Shown here one piece after another: positions 53,458-63,121 of a stretch of DNA of 64,000 nt. The stretch spans positions 6,891,143 to 6,955,142 of the forward strand of contig NZ_CP192738.1 of NCBI RefSeq assembly GCF_050749805.1. The letters are read 5' to 3'. The DNA comes from Hahella sp018986435. GTDB lineage: Bacteria; Pseudomonadota; Gammaproteobacteria; Pseudomonadales; Oleiphilaceae. The translations under genes and the position numbers were made by a program. Each line of letters starts with the position of its first letter. The stretch's first letter is position 1. Below the pieces are notes generated by a model. That model made no database searches. It was not told the origin of the DNA and worked only from the letters and a program-made list of their open reading frames with translations.

Positions 53458-54249
53458 TCAGGCTGGGACGGCTTCTTTCGCCGCCTTCCTGTCTTTGCGA
53501 ATAATTTCTCCCGCCAATGCCAGGTAAGCAATGGCGCCTCTTGAGCTTTTATCGTATTTCAGCGCTGGCACGCCATAGGAAGGCGCTTCCGCCAGCCTTA
53601 CGTTACGCGGAATAATTGAGCGATACACTTTATCGCCAAAGTAATCCGTAATTTGCCGCGATACATCTAATGTCAGGCTGTTGCGGGGATCGTACATGGT
53701 GCGCAACAGACCTTCTATTTCCAGACTAGGATTAACCGTCTCGCGAATTTGTTCGATGGTGTTCATCAACGCCGCCAATCCCTCAAGCGCGTAATACTCA
53801 CACTGCATGGGAATCAAGACGCCATTGGCCGCCACCAATGCATTCACTGTCAATAAGTTCAACGCGGGAGGGCAGTCAAGCAGCACATAGTCATAGTTCG
53901 CAGCCACTTCCCTAATAGCGTTGCGCAAACGGTACTCCCGACCGATCTCGTTCATCAGCTCGACTTCCGCCGCCGTAACATCGCCATTGGCGGGCATTAC
54001 ATCGTAACCTGCCGCTTCAGACGTCTTTACTACCTGGGCGGCGTCCGCCTTTTTAGTGAGTACATCGTATACGGTGTGTTCAATCGTGTTTTTATCGATA
54101 CCGCTTCCCATAGTCGCGTTGCCCTGTGGATCAATATCCACCAGCAACACTTTGCGCCGGGTAGCGGCTAGAGAGGCTGCCAGATTGACGCAGGTCGTGG
54201 TTTTGCCGACACCGCCTTTTTGGTTGGTTACAGCCAATATTCGCGCCAT
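53458..54249 (-). CDS. parA: Chromosome partitioning ATPase ParA/Soj
   Basis: A 263-residue deviant Walker ATPase that moves ParB-bound origins. Its motif NQKGGVGKTTT at residue 9 has the signature Lys, followed by LLVDIDPQGNAT and VLLDCPPAL. It lies directly before parB and directly after rsmG, the standard origin-proximal order. Confidence 0.97.
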   Translation of the reverse strand: MARILAVTNQKGGVGKTTTCVNLAASLAATRRKVLLVDIDPQGNATMGSGIDKNTIEHTVYDVLTKKADAAQVVKTSEAAGYDVMPANGDVTAAEVELMNEIGREYRLRNAIREVAANYDYVLLDCPPALNLLTVNALVAANGVLIPMQCEYYALEGLAALMNTIEQIRETVNPSLEIEGLLRTMYDPRNSLTLDVSRQITDYFGDKVYRSIIPRNVRLAEAPSYGVPALKYDKSSRGAIAYLALAGEIIRKDRKAAKEAVPA

Positions 54250-54903
54250 TTATGAGCCTCCGGTATTTCCACTACGCGCAATAATAAGCAAATGACGTTC
54301 CCCATCACAACCGGGAACCTCCAGCTTATGCCATTCCACAACGTCAAAGTCCGCCGGCATGGCTTCAATCTCGTCATGGGGATAAAGGCCTTTCAACGCA
54401 TAAATGCGCGTTTCGGGAAGAATTAGATCACGGCATCCGGCAATCATATCGCCAATCGTCGCGAAAGCTCTGGATATTATTCCGTCAAATCTGGCTTCGG
54501 GCGTGAACGCTTCGATCCGGGTATGTTCGACCTGAAGATTCGTCAGCCCCATATCCATCCGGCACTGATCCATGAACCGGGTTTTTTTGCCGTTGCTATC
54601 CAACAATGTCCAGTGGGAATCCGGCTGCGCAATGGAAAGCGGAATACCCGGTAATCCTGCGCCAGCGCCCACATCCAGAAACTGGACGCCTTTTAAATAA
54701 GGAAGCGCGGCCAGAGAATCAAGTATATGACGGCTCACGTGTAATGCGGGATCGCGCACAGCAGTGAGGTTGTACGCCTTGTTCCATTTGTGCAGCAGTT
54801 CCAGATAACGCAGAATTTTAGTTCGCTGCGCCTCCGTCAGACTCACTCCCATCGCCTTTAAGCCAGACGCCAGCTGCTCCGTTTGATTCAAAATCAACGC
54901 CAT
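54250..54903 (-). CDS. rsmG: 16S rRNA (guanine-N7) methyltransferase RsmG
   Basis: Methylates G527 of 16S rRNA; loss gives low-level streptomycin resistance in other species. SAM motif VGAGAGLPGIPL is near residue 75. The ATG at 54903 comes two bases after the mnmG stop codon, with GAAGAG upstream, so the two are coupled; the frame also opens with a TTG at 54909. About 217 residues. Confidence 0.96.
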   Translation of the reverse strand: MALILNQTEQLASGLKAMGVSLTEAQRTKILRYLELLHKWNKAYNLTAVRDPALHVSRHILDSLAALPYLKGVQFLDVGAGAGLPGIPLSIAQPDSHWTLLDSNGKKTRFMDQCRMDMGLTNLQVEHTRIEAFTPEARFDGIISRAFATIGDMIAGCRDLILPETRIYALKGLYPHDEIEAMPADFDVVEWHKLEVPGCDGERHLLIIARSGNTGGS

Positions 54904-54905
54904 AC

Positions 54906-56795
54906 TCAAGCGCTCTTCCGCTGAATGGAGCCACGCTTCTTCAAATGAACCAACAACAGAGAAACCGCCGCCGGAGTGACGCCAGGAATCCGGGAGGCCT
55001 GAGCCAGGGTTTCCGGTCTAACTTCAGTCAGCTTTTGCTTGATCTCATTGGACAAACCCTGAATTCCGCTATAGTCGAGATCTGCAGGCAAAGCCATATT
55101 TTCATTGCGCCGCAAGCGCTCAATTTCTTCCTGCTGACGGTCAATATATCCAGCGTATTTAACTTGAATCTCTAACTGCTCAGCCACTTCAAACGGCGTC
55201 GTCGCCACTTCCGCATCCAGCAAAGACAGCTTTTCCCAAGTCATTTCCGGACGCTTCAGCAGATCATGCAATGAGTACTCTCGCGTCAGTTCCGTCTCTA
55301 ACAGCTCCGCCGCTTTCAGAGCTTTATCCGTCGCAGGCTGAATCCAGATAGACTTTAAACGTTGCTGCTCGCGAGCGATAGCCTCCCGTTTCTCACAGAA
55401 AACACGCCAGCGTTCATCGTCAATCATGCCAAGCTCGCGGCCCTTTTCGGTCAACCGCAAATCCGCATTGTCTTCTCGCAGAAGCAACCTGTACTCAGCA
55501 CGACTGGTGAACATACGGTATGGCTCTCGCGTGCCCATCGTGATCAGGTCGTCCACTAAAACGCCGATATAAGCTTCATCACGGCGCGGACTCCATGCTT
55601 CTTTATCCTGCGCGCGCAGAGCTGCGTTCATACCCGCCAGAAGGCCTTGCGCCGCCGCTTCTTCATAGCCTGTTGTGCCGTTAATCTGGCCAGCGAAAAA
55701 CAGGTTATCGACAAACTTGGTTTCCAGAGAGTGCTTCAAGTCCTGGGGATTAAAGAAATCATACTCAATGGCGTAGCCGGGTCTGGTGATATGCGCGTTT
55801 TCCATGCCCTGGATGGAATGCACCAGTTCCAGCTGCACATCAAAAGGCAGACTGGTGGAAATGCCATTGGGGTACAGCTCGTGAGTACTCAGTCCCTCAG
55901 GTTCAATAAATATCTGATGTGAATCCTTGTCAGAAAAGCGATTCACCTTGTCTTCAATAGAAGGACAATAACGAGGTCCAACCCCCTCAATCACTCCCGT
56001 ATACATAGGGGAGCGATCCATCCCTCCACGAATAATCTCGTGAGTACGCTCATTGGTGCGAGTGATAAAGCAGTTCACCTGACGTGGATGCAGGTCCGCC
56101 GAGCCCATGAATGACATGACTGGAATTGGCGTATCACCAGGCTGCGCCTCCATCACAGAAAAATCCACAGAACGCGCATCAATTCGCGGCGGCGTTCCCG
56201 TTTTCAAACGTCCAACACGGAAGGGCATTTCCCGCAGCCGTTTCGCCAAAGCGATGGAAGGAGGATCTCCCGCACGACCACCGGAATGGTTTTCCAATCC
56301 AATATGGATAACGCCGCCAAGGAATGTACCGGTCGTCAGTACGACCGTCTTACCATGAAAACGCAGACCCATTTGGGTCACGACGCCAGCGACGCGGTCG
56401 CCCTGCATGATCAGATCGTCGGCAGCCTGCTGAAAAATGGTGAGGTTAGGCTGATTTTCCAAAATCTCACGGATCGCCGCTTTATACAGCGCTCTATCCG
56501 CCTGAGCGCGAGTTGCGCGCACCGCCGGGCCTTTTCTGGAGTTAAGCACCCGAAATTGAATCCCCGCCTGATCCGTCGCTAACGCCATGGCGCCGCCAAG
56601 CGCATCCACTTCTTTCACCAAATGGCTTTTACCGATGCCTCCAATCGCGGGGTTACAGGACATCTGTCCAAGGGTTTCAATGTTATGAGTCAACAGCAGA
56701 GTCTGGCGCCCCATGCGCGCCGCCGCTAATGCAGCCTCGGTTCCGGCATGCCCACCGCCTATCACTATGACGTCAAAACTTTTTGGAAAGTCCAT
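54906..56795 (-). CDS. mnmG: tRNA uridine-5-carboxymethylaminomethyl modification enzyme MnmG
   Basis: An FAD protein of 629 residues that works with MnmE to modify wobble U34 of several tRNAs. The FAD motif VIGGGHAGTEAA is near the N-terminus, and the family segment AIGGIGKSHLVKEVDALGG follows. The partner mnmE lies 2.3 kb to the right. DnaA boxes lie upstream of this gene. Confidence 0.97.
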   Translation of the reverse strand: MDFPKSFDVIVIGGGHAGTEAALAAARMGRQTLLLTHNIETLGQMSCNPAIGGIGKSHLVKEVDALGGAMALATDQAGIQFRVLNSRKGPAVRATRAQADRALYKAAIREILENQPNLTIFQQAADDLIMQGDRVAGVVTQMGLRFHGKTVVLTTGTFLGGVIHIGLENHSGGRAGDPPSIALAKRLREMPFRVGRLKTGTPPRIDARSVDFSVMEAQPGDTPIPVMSFMGSADLHPRQVNCFITRTNERTHEIIRGGMDRSPMYTGVIEGVGPRYCPSIEDKVNRFSDKDSHQIFIEPEGLSTHELYPNGISTSLPFDVQLELVHSIQGMENAHITRPGYAIEYDFFNPQDLKHSLETKFVDNLFFAGQINGTTGYEEAAAQGLLAGMNAALRAQDKEAWSPRRDEAYIGVLVDDLITMGTREPYRMFTSRAEYRLLLREDNADLRLTEKGRELGMIDDERWRVFCEKREAIAREQQRLKSIWIQPATDKALKAAELLETELTREYSLHDLLKRPEMTWEKLSLLDAEVATTPFEVAEQLEIQVKYAGYIDRQQEEIERLRRNENMALPADLDYSGIQGLSNEIKQKLTEVRPETLAQASRIPGVTPAAVSLLLVHLKKRGSIQRKSA

Positions 56796-57319
56796 AGACT
56801 TTTACACCCTCATCGGTAACGGACCTGAAACGAACCGCGTATTTTACTATGTGGACAGGGCAAAAATAAGAGCGCCATATAAAAAATGTTTAAAAAACGC
56901 TCAAAACATCTTGTCTCGGGAGCTTTATGACTTGGCTTTGTCACACAGATTAAAAAATAGCCTAGCCTTTTCAGAGAGTTAGCAAAAATATTTTAGACAA
57001 GTTATTAATAAAGTTATCCACAAGCAAAACCATTGCCCGACTAGAATTATCAACTAACAAGCTATTGTTTTATAAAGATAAAAAAAATGCTCTTCGAATG
57101 GGTTGACATATGACCCATAAAGTTATCCACAGTGCGTCGAAGTTATTGACAGTGGATAACTCTGCTCAAATTAAGGGAAAAAAGAGCACTCCGGGAGCCT
57201 TCCTGAGAGTGAAATATTAATGCAACTTTCTGTGGTTTTATGAAGAGTGTATGTCTGATCGCAACATGATTTGCACAGCCTAAAAACTCTTTTCCACTAT
57301 AAAGCCACGGCATGTTGAT
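56796..57319. other. AT-rich intergenic region with DnaA boxes upstream of mnmG
   Basis: No gene is seen in 524 bases. Two perfect DnaA boxes (TTATCCACA at 57014-57022 and 57123-57131) and one with a single mismatch on the other strand (57151-57159) occur in a stretch rich in A and T. The E. coli origin lies next to mnmG (gidA), so this could be a relic or secondary origin element, or DnaA control of mnmG. Confidence 0.6.
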
Positions 57320-58096
57320 TTAGGGAGCAGTAAATTCTCCGCGATAAAAGGCTTCCCATATTTCATCAAGTCGCCCGCTTTGCTTCAGCTCACTCAATCC
57401 AGCATTGAATATTTCCATAAAACGAGGACTGGCGTTGGATTTACGGGAGAAAATCATATAGTACGGCCAGCTTTCCACGGGGTCTGTATAACCTATTTTT
57501 TCTCTTTCTTGAGCAGTGAATTGTGACTGCAGATTGAACAACCCCACAGCTTTATTTTCATCTAAGGCGTCAAAACGCCCTGCGAGCAGTTTTCTGAATA
57601 CGAGGATATGATCAACTCCCACATCGTAACTGACCACGCCTTCCTTTTCCGCTTCCTCCAGTGGTTTGGCCTTGGCGCTGCCGAGAGGGAGGCCAATAGT
57701 GAGACCTTGAATGTCCTCTTTTGCTCCAGTCCAAACAACGGGTCTACTTTTGAGATAAAAGAGAACAATTTCCCCCGTATAGACCGCATTGGAAAAATAA
57801 CAGTCCGCCTCTCTTTCCGGCGTCTTTCCCCAGATTGCCGAGGCGTGCCATTCCCCTCTTTGCACCAACGAATAGGAACGCTTCCAAGGGAAAAAGCCAT
57901 AAACCACTTTCACTCCCGCTTTTTGATAGATCTCCGAAATAATATGAGGAACCACCCCGTAGTCAGGATAAGACTCGCTCATGAAAGGGGCCCACTCGCC
58001 GATAGCGACCGTTATTTCTTCCTGCGCAACAGCGTCAACTGCCCGGCAGAGAAAAAAAACAACAATAACCCAACGTATCAGCCCATCTTTAAGCAC
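57320..58096 (-). CDS. Periplasmic solute-binding protein, family 3
   Basis: A 258-residue protein with a signal peptide (about residues 1-24, ending AVAQ) and the type 3 solute-binding fold (IGEWAPFMSESYPDYG, then GFFPWKRSY). Many stand-alone members of this group in marine bacteria bind amino acids or have an unknown role. No permease or ATPase gene is adjacent, so transport is not assured. It is the only gene between mnmG and the SMR transporter gene. Confidence 0.85.
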   Translation of the reverse strand: MLKDGLIRWVIVVFFLCRAVDAVAQEEITVAIGEWAPFMSESYPDYGVVPHIISEIYQKAGVKVVYGFFPWKRSYSLVQRGEWHASAIWGKTPEREADCYFSNAVYTGEIVLFYLKSRPVVWTGAKEDIQGLTIGLPLGSAKAKPLEEAEKEGVVSYDVGVDHILVFRKLLAGRFDALDENKAVGLFNLQSQFTAQEREKIGYTDPVESWPYYMIFSRKSNASPRFMEIFNAGLSELKQSGRLDEIWEAFYRGEFTAP

Positions 58097-58210
58097 TCAG
58101 ACACCTTCCTATCTGCTTTAACTCACTCGCTTCGTTCAGTGAAAAGGAAAAGAAACGTGTGAACCTGAATAGTCAGTTTAGTAGATAGGGGCGTAGAGCG
58201 TTGCAGCAGG

Positions 58211-58555
58211 TCAGTGGTTAATGGAGTTAGAAAATACGTTGACGATAATGACTCCAGTGATGATAAAGCCTAAGCCGATCATCGCTGGAAGATCCAACGT
58301 CTGTCGAAACAGGAAATAGCCAATGGCCGAAATCAGTACAATGCCAAGACCGCTCCAGATAGCATACGCCAAGCCGACAGGAATTGTTTTGAGGCTATAA
58401 GACAGAAAGTAAAAGGCGCCCAAATAGCACAACGCCATGAGTATCGTTGGCGTCAATTTACTGAACTGTTCTGACTTTTGCAGAAAAGTGGTGCCAATCA
58501 CCTCCAACAAAATAGCGGCGGCCAAGGCTGCATAGGTCAACCAAATTGGCTTCAT
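58211..58555 (-). CDS. Small multidrug resistance (SMR) family transporter
   Basis: A 114-residue protein with four membrane helices. The essential Glu is Glu18 in LLEVIGTTFLQKSE, with the YAIWSGLG helix-3 motif. It acts as a dimer exchanging cations or guanidinium for protons. I use the ATG at 58555, which has GGGAAG upstream; the frame opens at 58588. The exact substrate is not deducible. Confidence 0.92.
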   Translation of the reverse strand: MKPIWLTYAALAAAILLEVIGTTFLQKSEQFSKLTPTILMALCYLGAFYFLSYSLKTIPVGLAYAIWSGLGIVLISAIGYFLFRQTLDLPAMIGLGFIITGVIIVNVFSNSINH

Positions 58556-58646
58556 AGAATCTACTTCCCGTAACAAAGAGCCAAGCACATAGTATTTAAA
58601 ATATTAGCGAGCATAGGGAAATCTATTTTGCGCTATCAACATCTGT

Positions 58647-58973
58647 CTACCATAGCCCTCCTTCCGAAGTAATCCAGGCGGCTAATTGGATATCTTCTTG
58701 CGCGCTAAACTTTGTTGATACTTTCCCCATTCTCGCCGTCACATTATCGTCTTTAACCAAGTCGCCCGGTCTGTATAGGTATATTGCGATAGTCTCTGTA
58801 TTTCCCAGCAGCAATTCCTCTGAAACCTGCGAAGCCAATTGCCGTGCTCTATCTTCCGAGGATGAACAAACTATCCAGTAAGCAATGTAGATGTCAGATC
58901 CATCTACCCTTACGTAAAAATCGTTAGGGCTAGTGTGCGTCGACTCAACCACCCACAGACTAAATTCATTCAT
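58647..58973 (-). CDS. Hypothetical protein
   Basis: A 108-residue soluble protein that I do not recognise. It begins with a strand (EFSLWVVES) and reads like a compact alpha-beta protein with WIVCSSSEDRARQLA. Small proteins of this build include immunity proteins, but no toxin gene is adjacent. Coding is supported by a clean frame in a region otherwise without genes. Confidence 0.5.
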   Translation of the reverse strand: MNEFSLWVVESTHTSPNDFYVRVDGSDIYIAYWIVCSSSEDRARQLASQVSEELLLGNTETIAIYLYRPGDLVKDDNVTARMGKVSTKFSAQEDIQLAAWITSEGGLW

Positions 58974-59133
58974 TTTTCTGTCGCCAGAAGAGTTAAGTTA
59001 TTTGACTGACCAGCTATTACACTGCTTATGAAAAGAAATGAAATAATTGAGCGAACTAATAGGCATAGCCCAGCTAAGCGCTTCACATAAAGTAACGGAA
59101 GAAGATGACTGAGTCTTTTTTAGAATAGGCTTA

Positions 59134-60498
59134 CTACTTGCCGATACAAAACGACGAGAAGATACGCCCCAGTAAATCATCGGAAGTAAAGGCTCCGGTA
59201 ATTTCCGATAAGGCATTCTGCGCAACCCTCAGATCCTCCGCCACTAATTCCCCGGCGTTCGCACTCAGCAGCTGGCTCTTGGCGAGCTGAATGTGTTTTT
59301 CTGCATGGGTAAGGGCTTCCAAATGACGACGTCTCGCCATAAATCCCCCTTCCGCATGACTTTCAAAACCTACGCAGGCTTTTAAATGTTCGCGTAGCTG
59401 GTCAATACCAAGCCCGGCTTTGGCCGACAGGCGGATGACAGGGTGGGACAGCGACAGGTCAATGCCTTGTTGCTCTTCGCTCAAATCGATTTTATTGCGA
59501 ACTACTGTGATATGGTCGTGGTGTTTTATACGTGCATAGAATTCTGGCCAAATCCGCTCGGGAGACATTTCTTTGGTCTGCGTTGCATCCACCAAAAACA
59601 GAATACGATCAGCCTGATCAATTTCTTTCCAGGCGCGTTCGATGCCGATTTTTTCTACGACGTCATCGCTATCCCGCAATCCTGCCGTATCTACAATATG
59701 CAGAGGCATGCCATCGATATGGATGTGCTCTCTAAGTACGTCCCGAGTAGTGCCCTCAATTTCTGTCACAATGGCGCTTTCTCTTCCCGCCAGCGCATTC
59801 AGCAAACTGGACTTACCGGCATTGGGTCGACCAGCAATCACGACTGTCATCCCTTCACGCATCAAAGCGCCTTGCTTGGCGTTGGCGAAGACAGATTGCG
59901 TCTGACTGAGGAGTATATCCAGGTCATTTAATACTTTGCCATCAGAGAGAAAGTCTATTTCTTCCTCAGGAAAATCAATCGCCGCTTCAACATAGATACG
60001 TAGTTGAATAAGACTCTCAATCAGCTTTTCAATTTCTTTGGAAAACTGGCCTTGCAGAGATCTCATTGCACTATGAGCGGCTTGTTCTGATGTTGCCTCG
60101 ATCAAATCTGCAATAGCTTCCGCCTGCACCAGATCAAGCTTATCGTTCATGAATGCTCTTTCAGAGAACTCACCAGGACGCGCCAGCCTGGCTCCAGCTG
60201 CAACCAAACGCTTCACCAACAAATCAAGAACAACTGGGCCGCCGTGGCCTTGGAATTCAATGACATCTTCACCAGTAAAGCTATTGGGGGCTGTAAAAAG
60301 TAGAGCAATACCGCTATCGAGAATTTCCCCTTCTTCAGTAAAAAAAGGACTGTAATGCGCGTGTCTGGGCTTAGGGTCATAACCAAGGACCAGACTCGCC
60401 AGCGCTTTTGCTTTAGGGCCAGAAACTCTGACAACGCCAACGCCGCCTTTCCCTGGGGGGGTTGCGATTGCGACTATCGTGTCATTCTCAGCGTACAT
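59134..60498 (-). CDS. mnmE: tRNA modification GTPase MnmE
   Basis: A 454-residue potassium-activated GTPase that works with MnmG on wobble uridine. The N-terminal folate-binding domain starts MYAENDTIVAIATPPGKGG. The inserted G domain has GRPNAGKSSL and DTAGLRD. The protein ends with the conserved CIGK, whose Cys is needed for modification. It lies downstream of yidC, as is usual. Confidence 0.97.
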   Translation of the reverse strand: MYAENDTIVAIATPPGKGGVGVVRVSGPKAKALASLVLGYDPKPRHAHYSPFFTEEGEILDSGIALLFTAPNSFTGEDVIEFQGHGGPVVLDLLVKRLVAAGARLARPGEFSERAFMNDKLDLVQAEAIADLIEATSEQAAHSAMRSLQGQFSKEIEKLIESLIQLRIYVEAAIDFPEEEIDFLSDGKVLNDLDILLSQTQSVFANAKQGALMREGMTVVIAGRPNAGKSSLLNALAGRESAIVTEIEGTTRDVLREHIHIDGMPLHIVDTAGLRDSDDVVEKIGIERAWKEIDQADRILFLVDATQTKEMSPERIWPEFYARIKHHDHITVVRNKIDLSEEQQGIDLSLSHPVIRLSAKAGLGIDQLREHLKACVGFESHAEGGFMARRRHLEALTHAEKHIQLAKSQLLSANAGELVAEDLRVAQNALSEITGAFTSDDLLGRIFSSFCIGK

Positions 60499-60520
60499 GA
60501 AAATTCTCGCTTCACCATAA

Positions 60521-60547
60521 AAAAGCCCGTTGTTAAAACGGGCTTTT
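60521..60547 (-). terminator. Terminator after yidC
   Basis: AAAAGCCCGT (60521-60530) pairs with ACGGGCTTTT (60538-60547). U-run bases follow in the leftward direction. It separates yidC from mnmE. Confidence 0.85.
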
Positions 60548-60596
60548 GTTTAAAAGTAGCTCAGGCTACCACTGACTGACAAACCTATCCAGAAGG

Positions 60597-62300
60597 CTAT
60601 TTTTTCGCAGCCAGCGCCTCGTTTTCGATCTTCTTGGTGATGTACCACTGCTGAGCGATAGAAAGAATATTGTTGACCAACCAGTACAGTACTAGACCTG
60701 CGGGGAACCAGAGAAAAAAGACCGTAAAGATAATCGGCATCATCTTCATCACACGCGCTTGAATAGGATCTGGAGGCGTTGGGTTCAAAGATGTCTGCAG
60801 GAACATCGCAGCGCCCATCAACAGAGGCAATACGAAATAAGGGTCTTTAATGGACAAATCCTGAATCCAGAAGAAGAACGGCGCCTGACGTAACTGAACG
60901 CTTTCCAACAATACCCAATACAGAGATATAAACACGGGCATCTGTACAATCATGGGTAAGCATCCGCCCAAAGGATTTATTTTTTCCTTCTTGTACAGTT
61001 CCATCATCGCCTGAGACATACGCTGACGATCATCGCCATGCTGTTCCCGAATTCTCTGCATTTCGGGGGTCACTCTGCGCATGTTCGCCATGGAACGATA
61101 ACTGGTGGCGGACAAATGGAAGAACAAAGCTTTAATCAGTACAGTCAACAGGATAATGGAAATACCCCAGTTACCGACAAAATCGTGGATAAACTCCAAC
61201 ACCAGATACAGAGGTTTGGCGATCAGCCACAACCAGCCGAAATCGACAGTCAAATCCAGATTTGGAGCCACTTCTTTGAGTGTTTCCATGATCTTGGGTC
61301 CAGCATACAGCTTGGCGGCGACGGTGTGTGTTTGACCGGGTTCGACAGTAAATGCAGGATCAACGAACCCCATCAGGTATAAGCCGTTATTCACTCGAGT
61401 CTGATAGGTGTGGGTATCGCTAGTTAGAGGCACCCATGCGCTAACAAAATAATGCTGGATAAACGCAATCCATCCATTGGGAGAGTCTACTTTAGCGCCT
61501 TCGGCGCCGCTCTCGTCCATATCCTTGAAGTTAACCTTTTCATACGGCTTTTCTGGCGTTGAGACAACAGCTCCTAGATATGAAGAAGCTCCGAATCCGC
61601 CAGAAGAGGAAGGATCTGCAGACTTATCACGGCGTAATTTGGCTGAAAAGTTGGCCTTCCAAGGCGCATCAGACTGGTTATTGATCTGAAAAGCGACGTT
61701 AATGGAATAACTGGACTTTTCAAACTCATAGTGTTTGATCACAGTAACGCCATTACGTTCTGTTTTTAGATCTATACCTAACTTGTTTTGTCCGTCTTGC
61801 AGGAAATAAGCGTCTTTGTCCGTAGTATAAACTGGGCTAGCGCCATTTTTTGATGCATCAAATCCATTGGAACCAATTAGACCGCTTTCTGCAACGTAGT
61901 AGACTCCGTTGTTTTTCTGCATTAGATCTAAAGGGGTCGGATTCTTTAATGAAATGGGATACTCAAGTAGTGACACTTCAACAATATTTCCACCGCTCAA
62001 GTCAATTCTGACACGAAGAACGTCAGTGGTGACGGTGATGATCTTACCTATTGAGGAAGCTGAAACTGATCCAGTGTCGTCGGTAGTCGCAACAGGCGTT
62101 GAAGAGGACTCTGGCGTATCCAGTTCACCGGAGCTAGTGTTGCTTGCAACGCTCGAATCTGAATTGCTGCTGTCTATTGAAACAGAAGCGGTTTGTGAGA
62201 CAGGTTGCTGCTGGGGGATCATCTCCTCATTCCATTCCAATACCAACAGGTAGGAAACAACCAATAAACCGACTATGAGAGAGGTTCTTAAAAAGTCCAT
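60597..62300 (-). CDS. yidC: Membrane protein insertase YidC
   Basis: A 567-residue inner-membrane insertase. There is an N-terminal helix, a large periplasmic domain of about 300 residues with a Ser/Thr-rich linker, and the conserved five-helix core with MVQMPVFISLYWVL and the hydrophilic groove. It aids insertion of proteins such as the ATP synthase c subunit, which is also encoded here. It follows yidD. Confidence 0.97.
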   Translation of the reverse strand: MDFLRTSLIVGLLVVSYLLVLEWNEEMIPQQQPVSQTASVSIDSSNSDSSVASNTSSGELDTPESSSTPVATTDDTGSVSASSIGKIITVTTDVLRVRIDLSGGNIVEVSLLEYPISLKNPTPLDLMQKNNGVYYVAESGLIGSNGFDASKNGASPVYTTDKDAYFLQDGQNKLGIDLKTERNGVTVIKHYEFEKSSYSINVAFQINNQSDAPWKANFSAKLRRDKSADPSSSGGFGASSYLGAVVSTPEKPYEKVNFKDMDESGAEGAKVDSPNGWIAFIQHYFVSAWVPLTSDTHTYQTRVNNGLYLMGFVDPAFTVEPGQTHTVAAKLYAGPKIMETLKEVAPNLDLTVDFGWLWLIAKPLYLVLEFIHDFVGNWGISIILLTVLIKALFFHLSATSYRSMANMRRVTPEMQRIREQHGDDRQRMSQAMMELYKKEKINPLGGCLPMIVQMPVFISLYWVLLESVQLRQAPFFFWIQDLSIKDPYFVLPLLMGAAMFLQTSLNPTPPDPIQARVMKMMPIIFTVFFLWFPAGLVLYWLVNNILSIAQQWYITKKIENEALAAKK

Positions 62301-62315
62301 AAACTATTCAAACTT

Positions 62316-62618
62316 TTATTCGGATGATGAATGAGGGCAGCGTTTGTGAGACAGGCTTTCTGGCACTGGATCAATACCCCCTGTTGACCAAGGGTGGCAT
62401 CTTAGCAGACGACGGACGGTAAGATAACTCCCTCGCAGGAATCCATACTTGGAAATTGCTTCATATCCATAACTTGAGCAACTTGGATAAAAACGGCAGT
62501 GCTGTCCTAACATTGGACTGATCGCGTATTTGTACGCCTTTATCAAACCTAAAAGTAAGTATTTAGGTAGCTGAGGAAGAGTCTGCTTTAGCGAGGGCAT
62601 TGGCATGTTGCTGACCAA
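62316..62618 (-). CDS. yidD: Membrane protein insertion efficiency factor YidD
   Basis: A small membrane-associated protein that aids YidC. The core matches the family: YKYAISPMLGQHCRFYPSCSSYGYEAI with its Cys pair, then RRLLRCHPWSTGGIDPVP. The frame overlaps rnpA by 56 bases; a start at one of the inner ATGs (62606 or 62600) would shorten the overlap. Order rpmH-rnpA-yidD-yidC is the classic one. Confidence 0.92.
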   Translation of the reverse strand: MVSNMPMPSLKQTLPQLPKYLLLGLIKAYKYAISPMLGQHCRFYPSCSSYGYEAISKYGFLRGSYLTVRRLLRCHPWSTGGIDPVPESLSHKRCPHSSSE

Positions 62619-62955
62619 TTCGTGAGTACAATTTGGTTAGACATTGAAAAATTTCTTCATTATTCATGTCTGCAACAGCTTTGCGGGCCAGAACGACAAT
62701 ATCGACGTTTGGAATATTTGCTTGCTGAAGACGAAAGGCTTCCCGGATAAGCCTTCTAACTCTGTTTCTTCCCGTCGCCAACTTGATATTTTTTTTGGCG
62801 ATGACAAGCCCTACTCGAGGATGAGGTAGTTGGTTAGGGATAGCAAGGAGCAGCAAACCAGGATGGCCTGCTTTAAAGCGAGCATCATTAAATACGTTAC
62901 GGAAATCCCCCGGCTTCAAAAGTCGAAGTGATCGGGGGAATTCGTAACCAGCCAT
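62563..62955 (-). CDS. rnpA: Ribonuclease P protein component
   Basis: A basic 130-residue protein cofactor of RNase P, which matures tRNA 5' ends. The RNR motif GRNRVRRLIREAFR is present at about residues 54-67. It lies 31 bases after rpmH and is cotranscribed with it. Confidence 0.96.
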   Translation of the reverse strand: MAGYEFPRSLRLLKPGDFRNVFNDARFKAGHPGLLLLAIPNQLPHPRVGLVIAKKNIKLATGRNRVRRLIREAFRLQQANIPNVDIVVLARKAVADMNNEEIFQCLTKLYSRIGQQHANALAKADSSSAT

Positions 62956-62986
62956 CTATAGGTTGCTTTTAAACAACAGACGACAA

Positions 62987-63121
62987 TTAAGCTGAAATAC
63001 GCTTACGACCTTTAGCGCGACGGCTGGCCAGAACTTTACGGCCGTTTGCGGTAGCCATGCGGGCACGGAAACCGTGAGTGCGTTTACGCTTAAGGACGCT
63101 AGGTTGGAATGTGCGTTTCAT
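62987..63121 (-). CDS. rpmH: Ribosomal protein L34
   Basis: A 44-residue basic protein of the large ribosomal subunit, starting MKRTFQPSVLKRKRTHGF and ending in RAKGRKRISA. Its start at 63121 matches the family; the frame is open further upstream. It is the leftward first gene from the origin region. Confidence 0.97.
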   Translation of the reverse strand: MKRTFQPSVLKRKRTHGFRARMATANGRKVLASRRAKGRKRISA

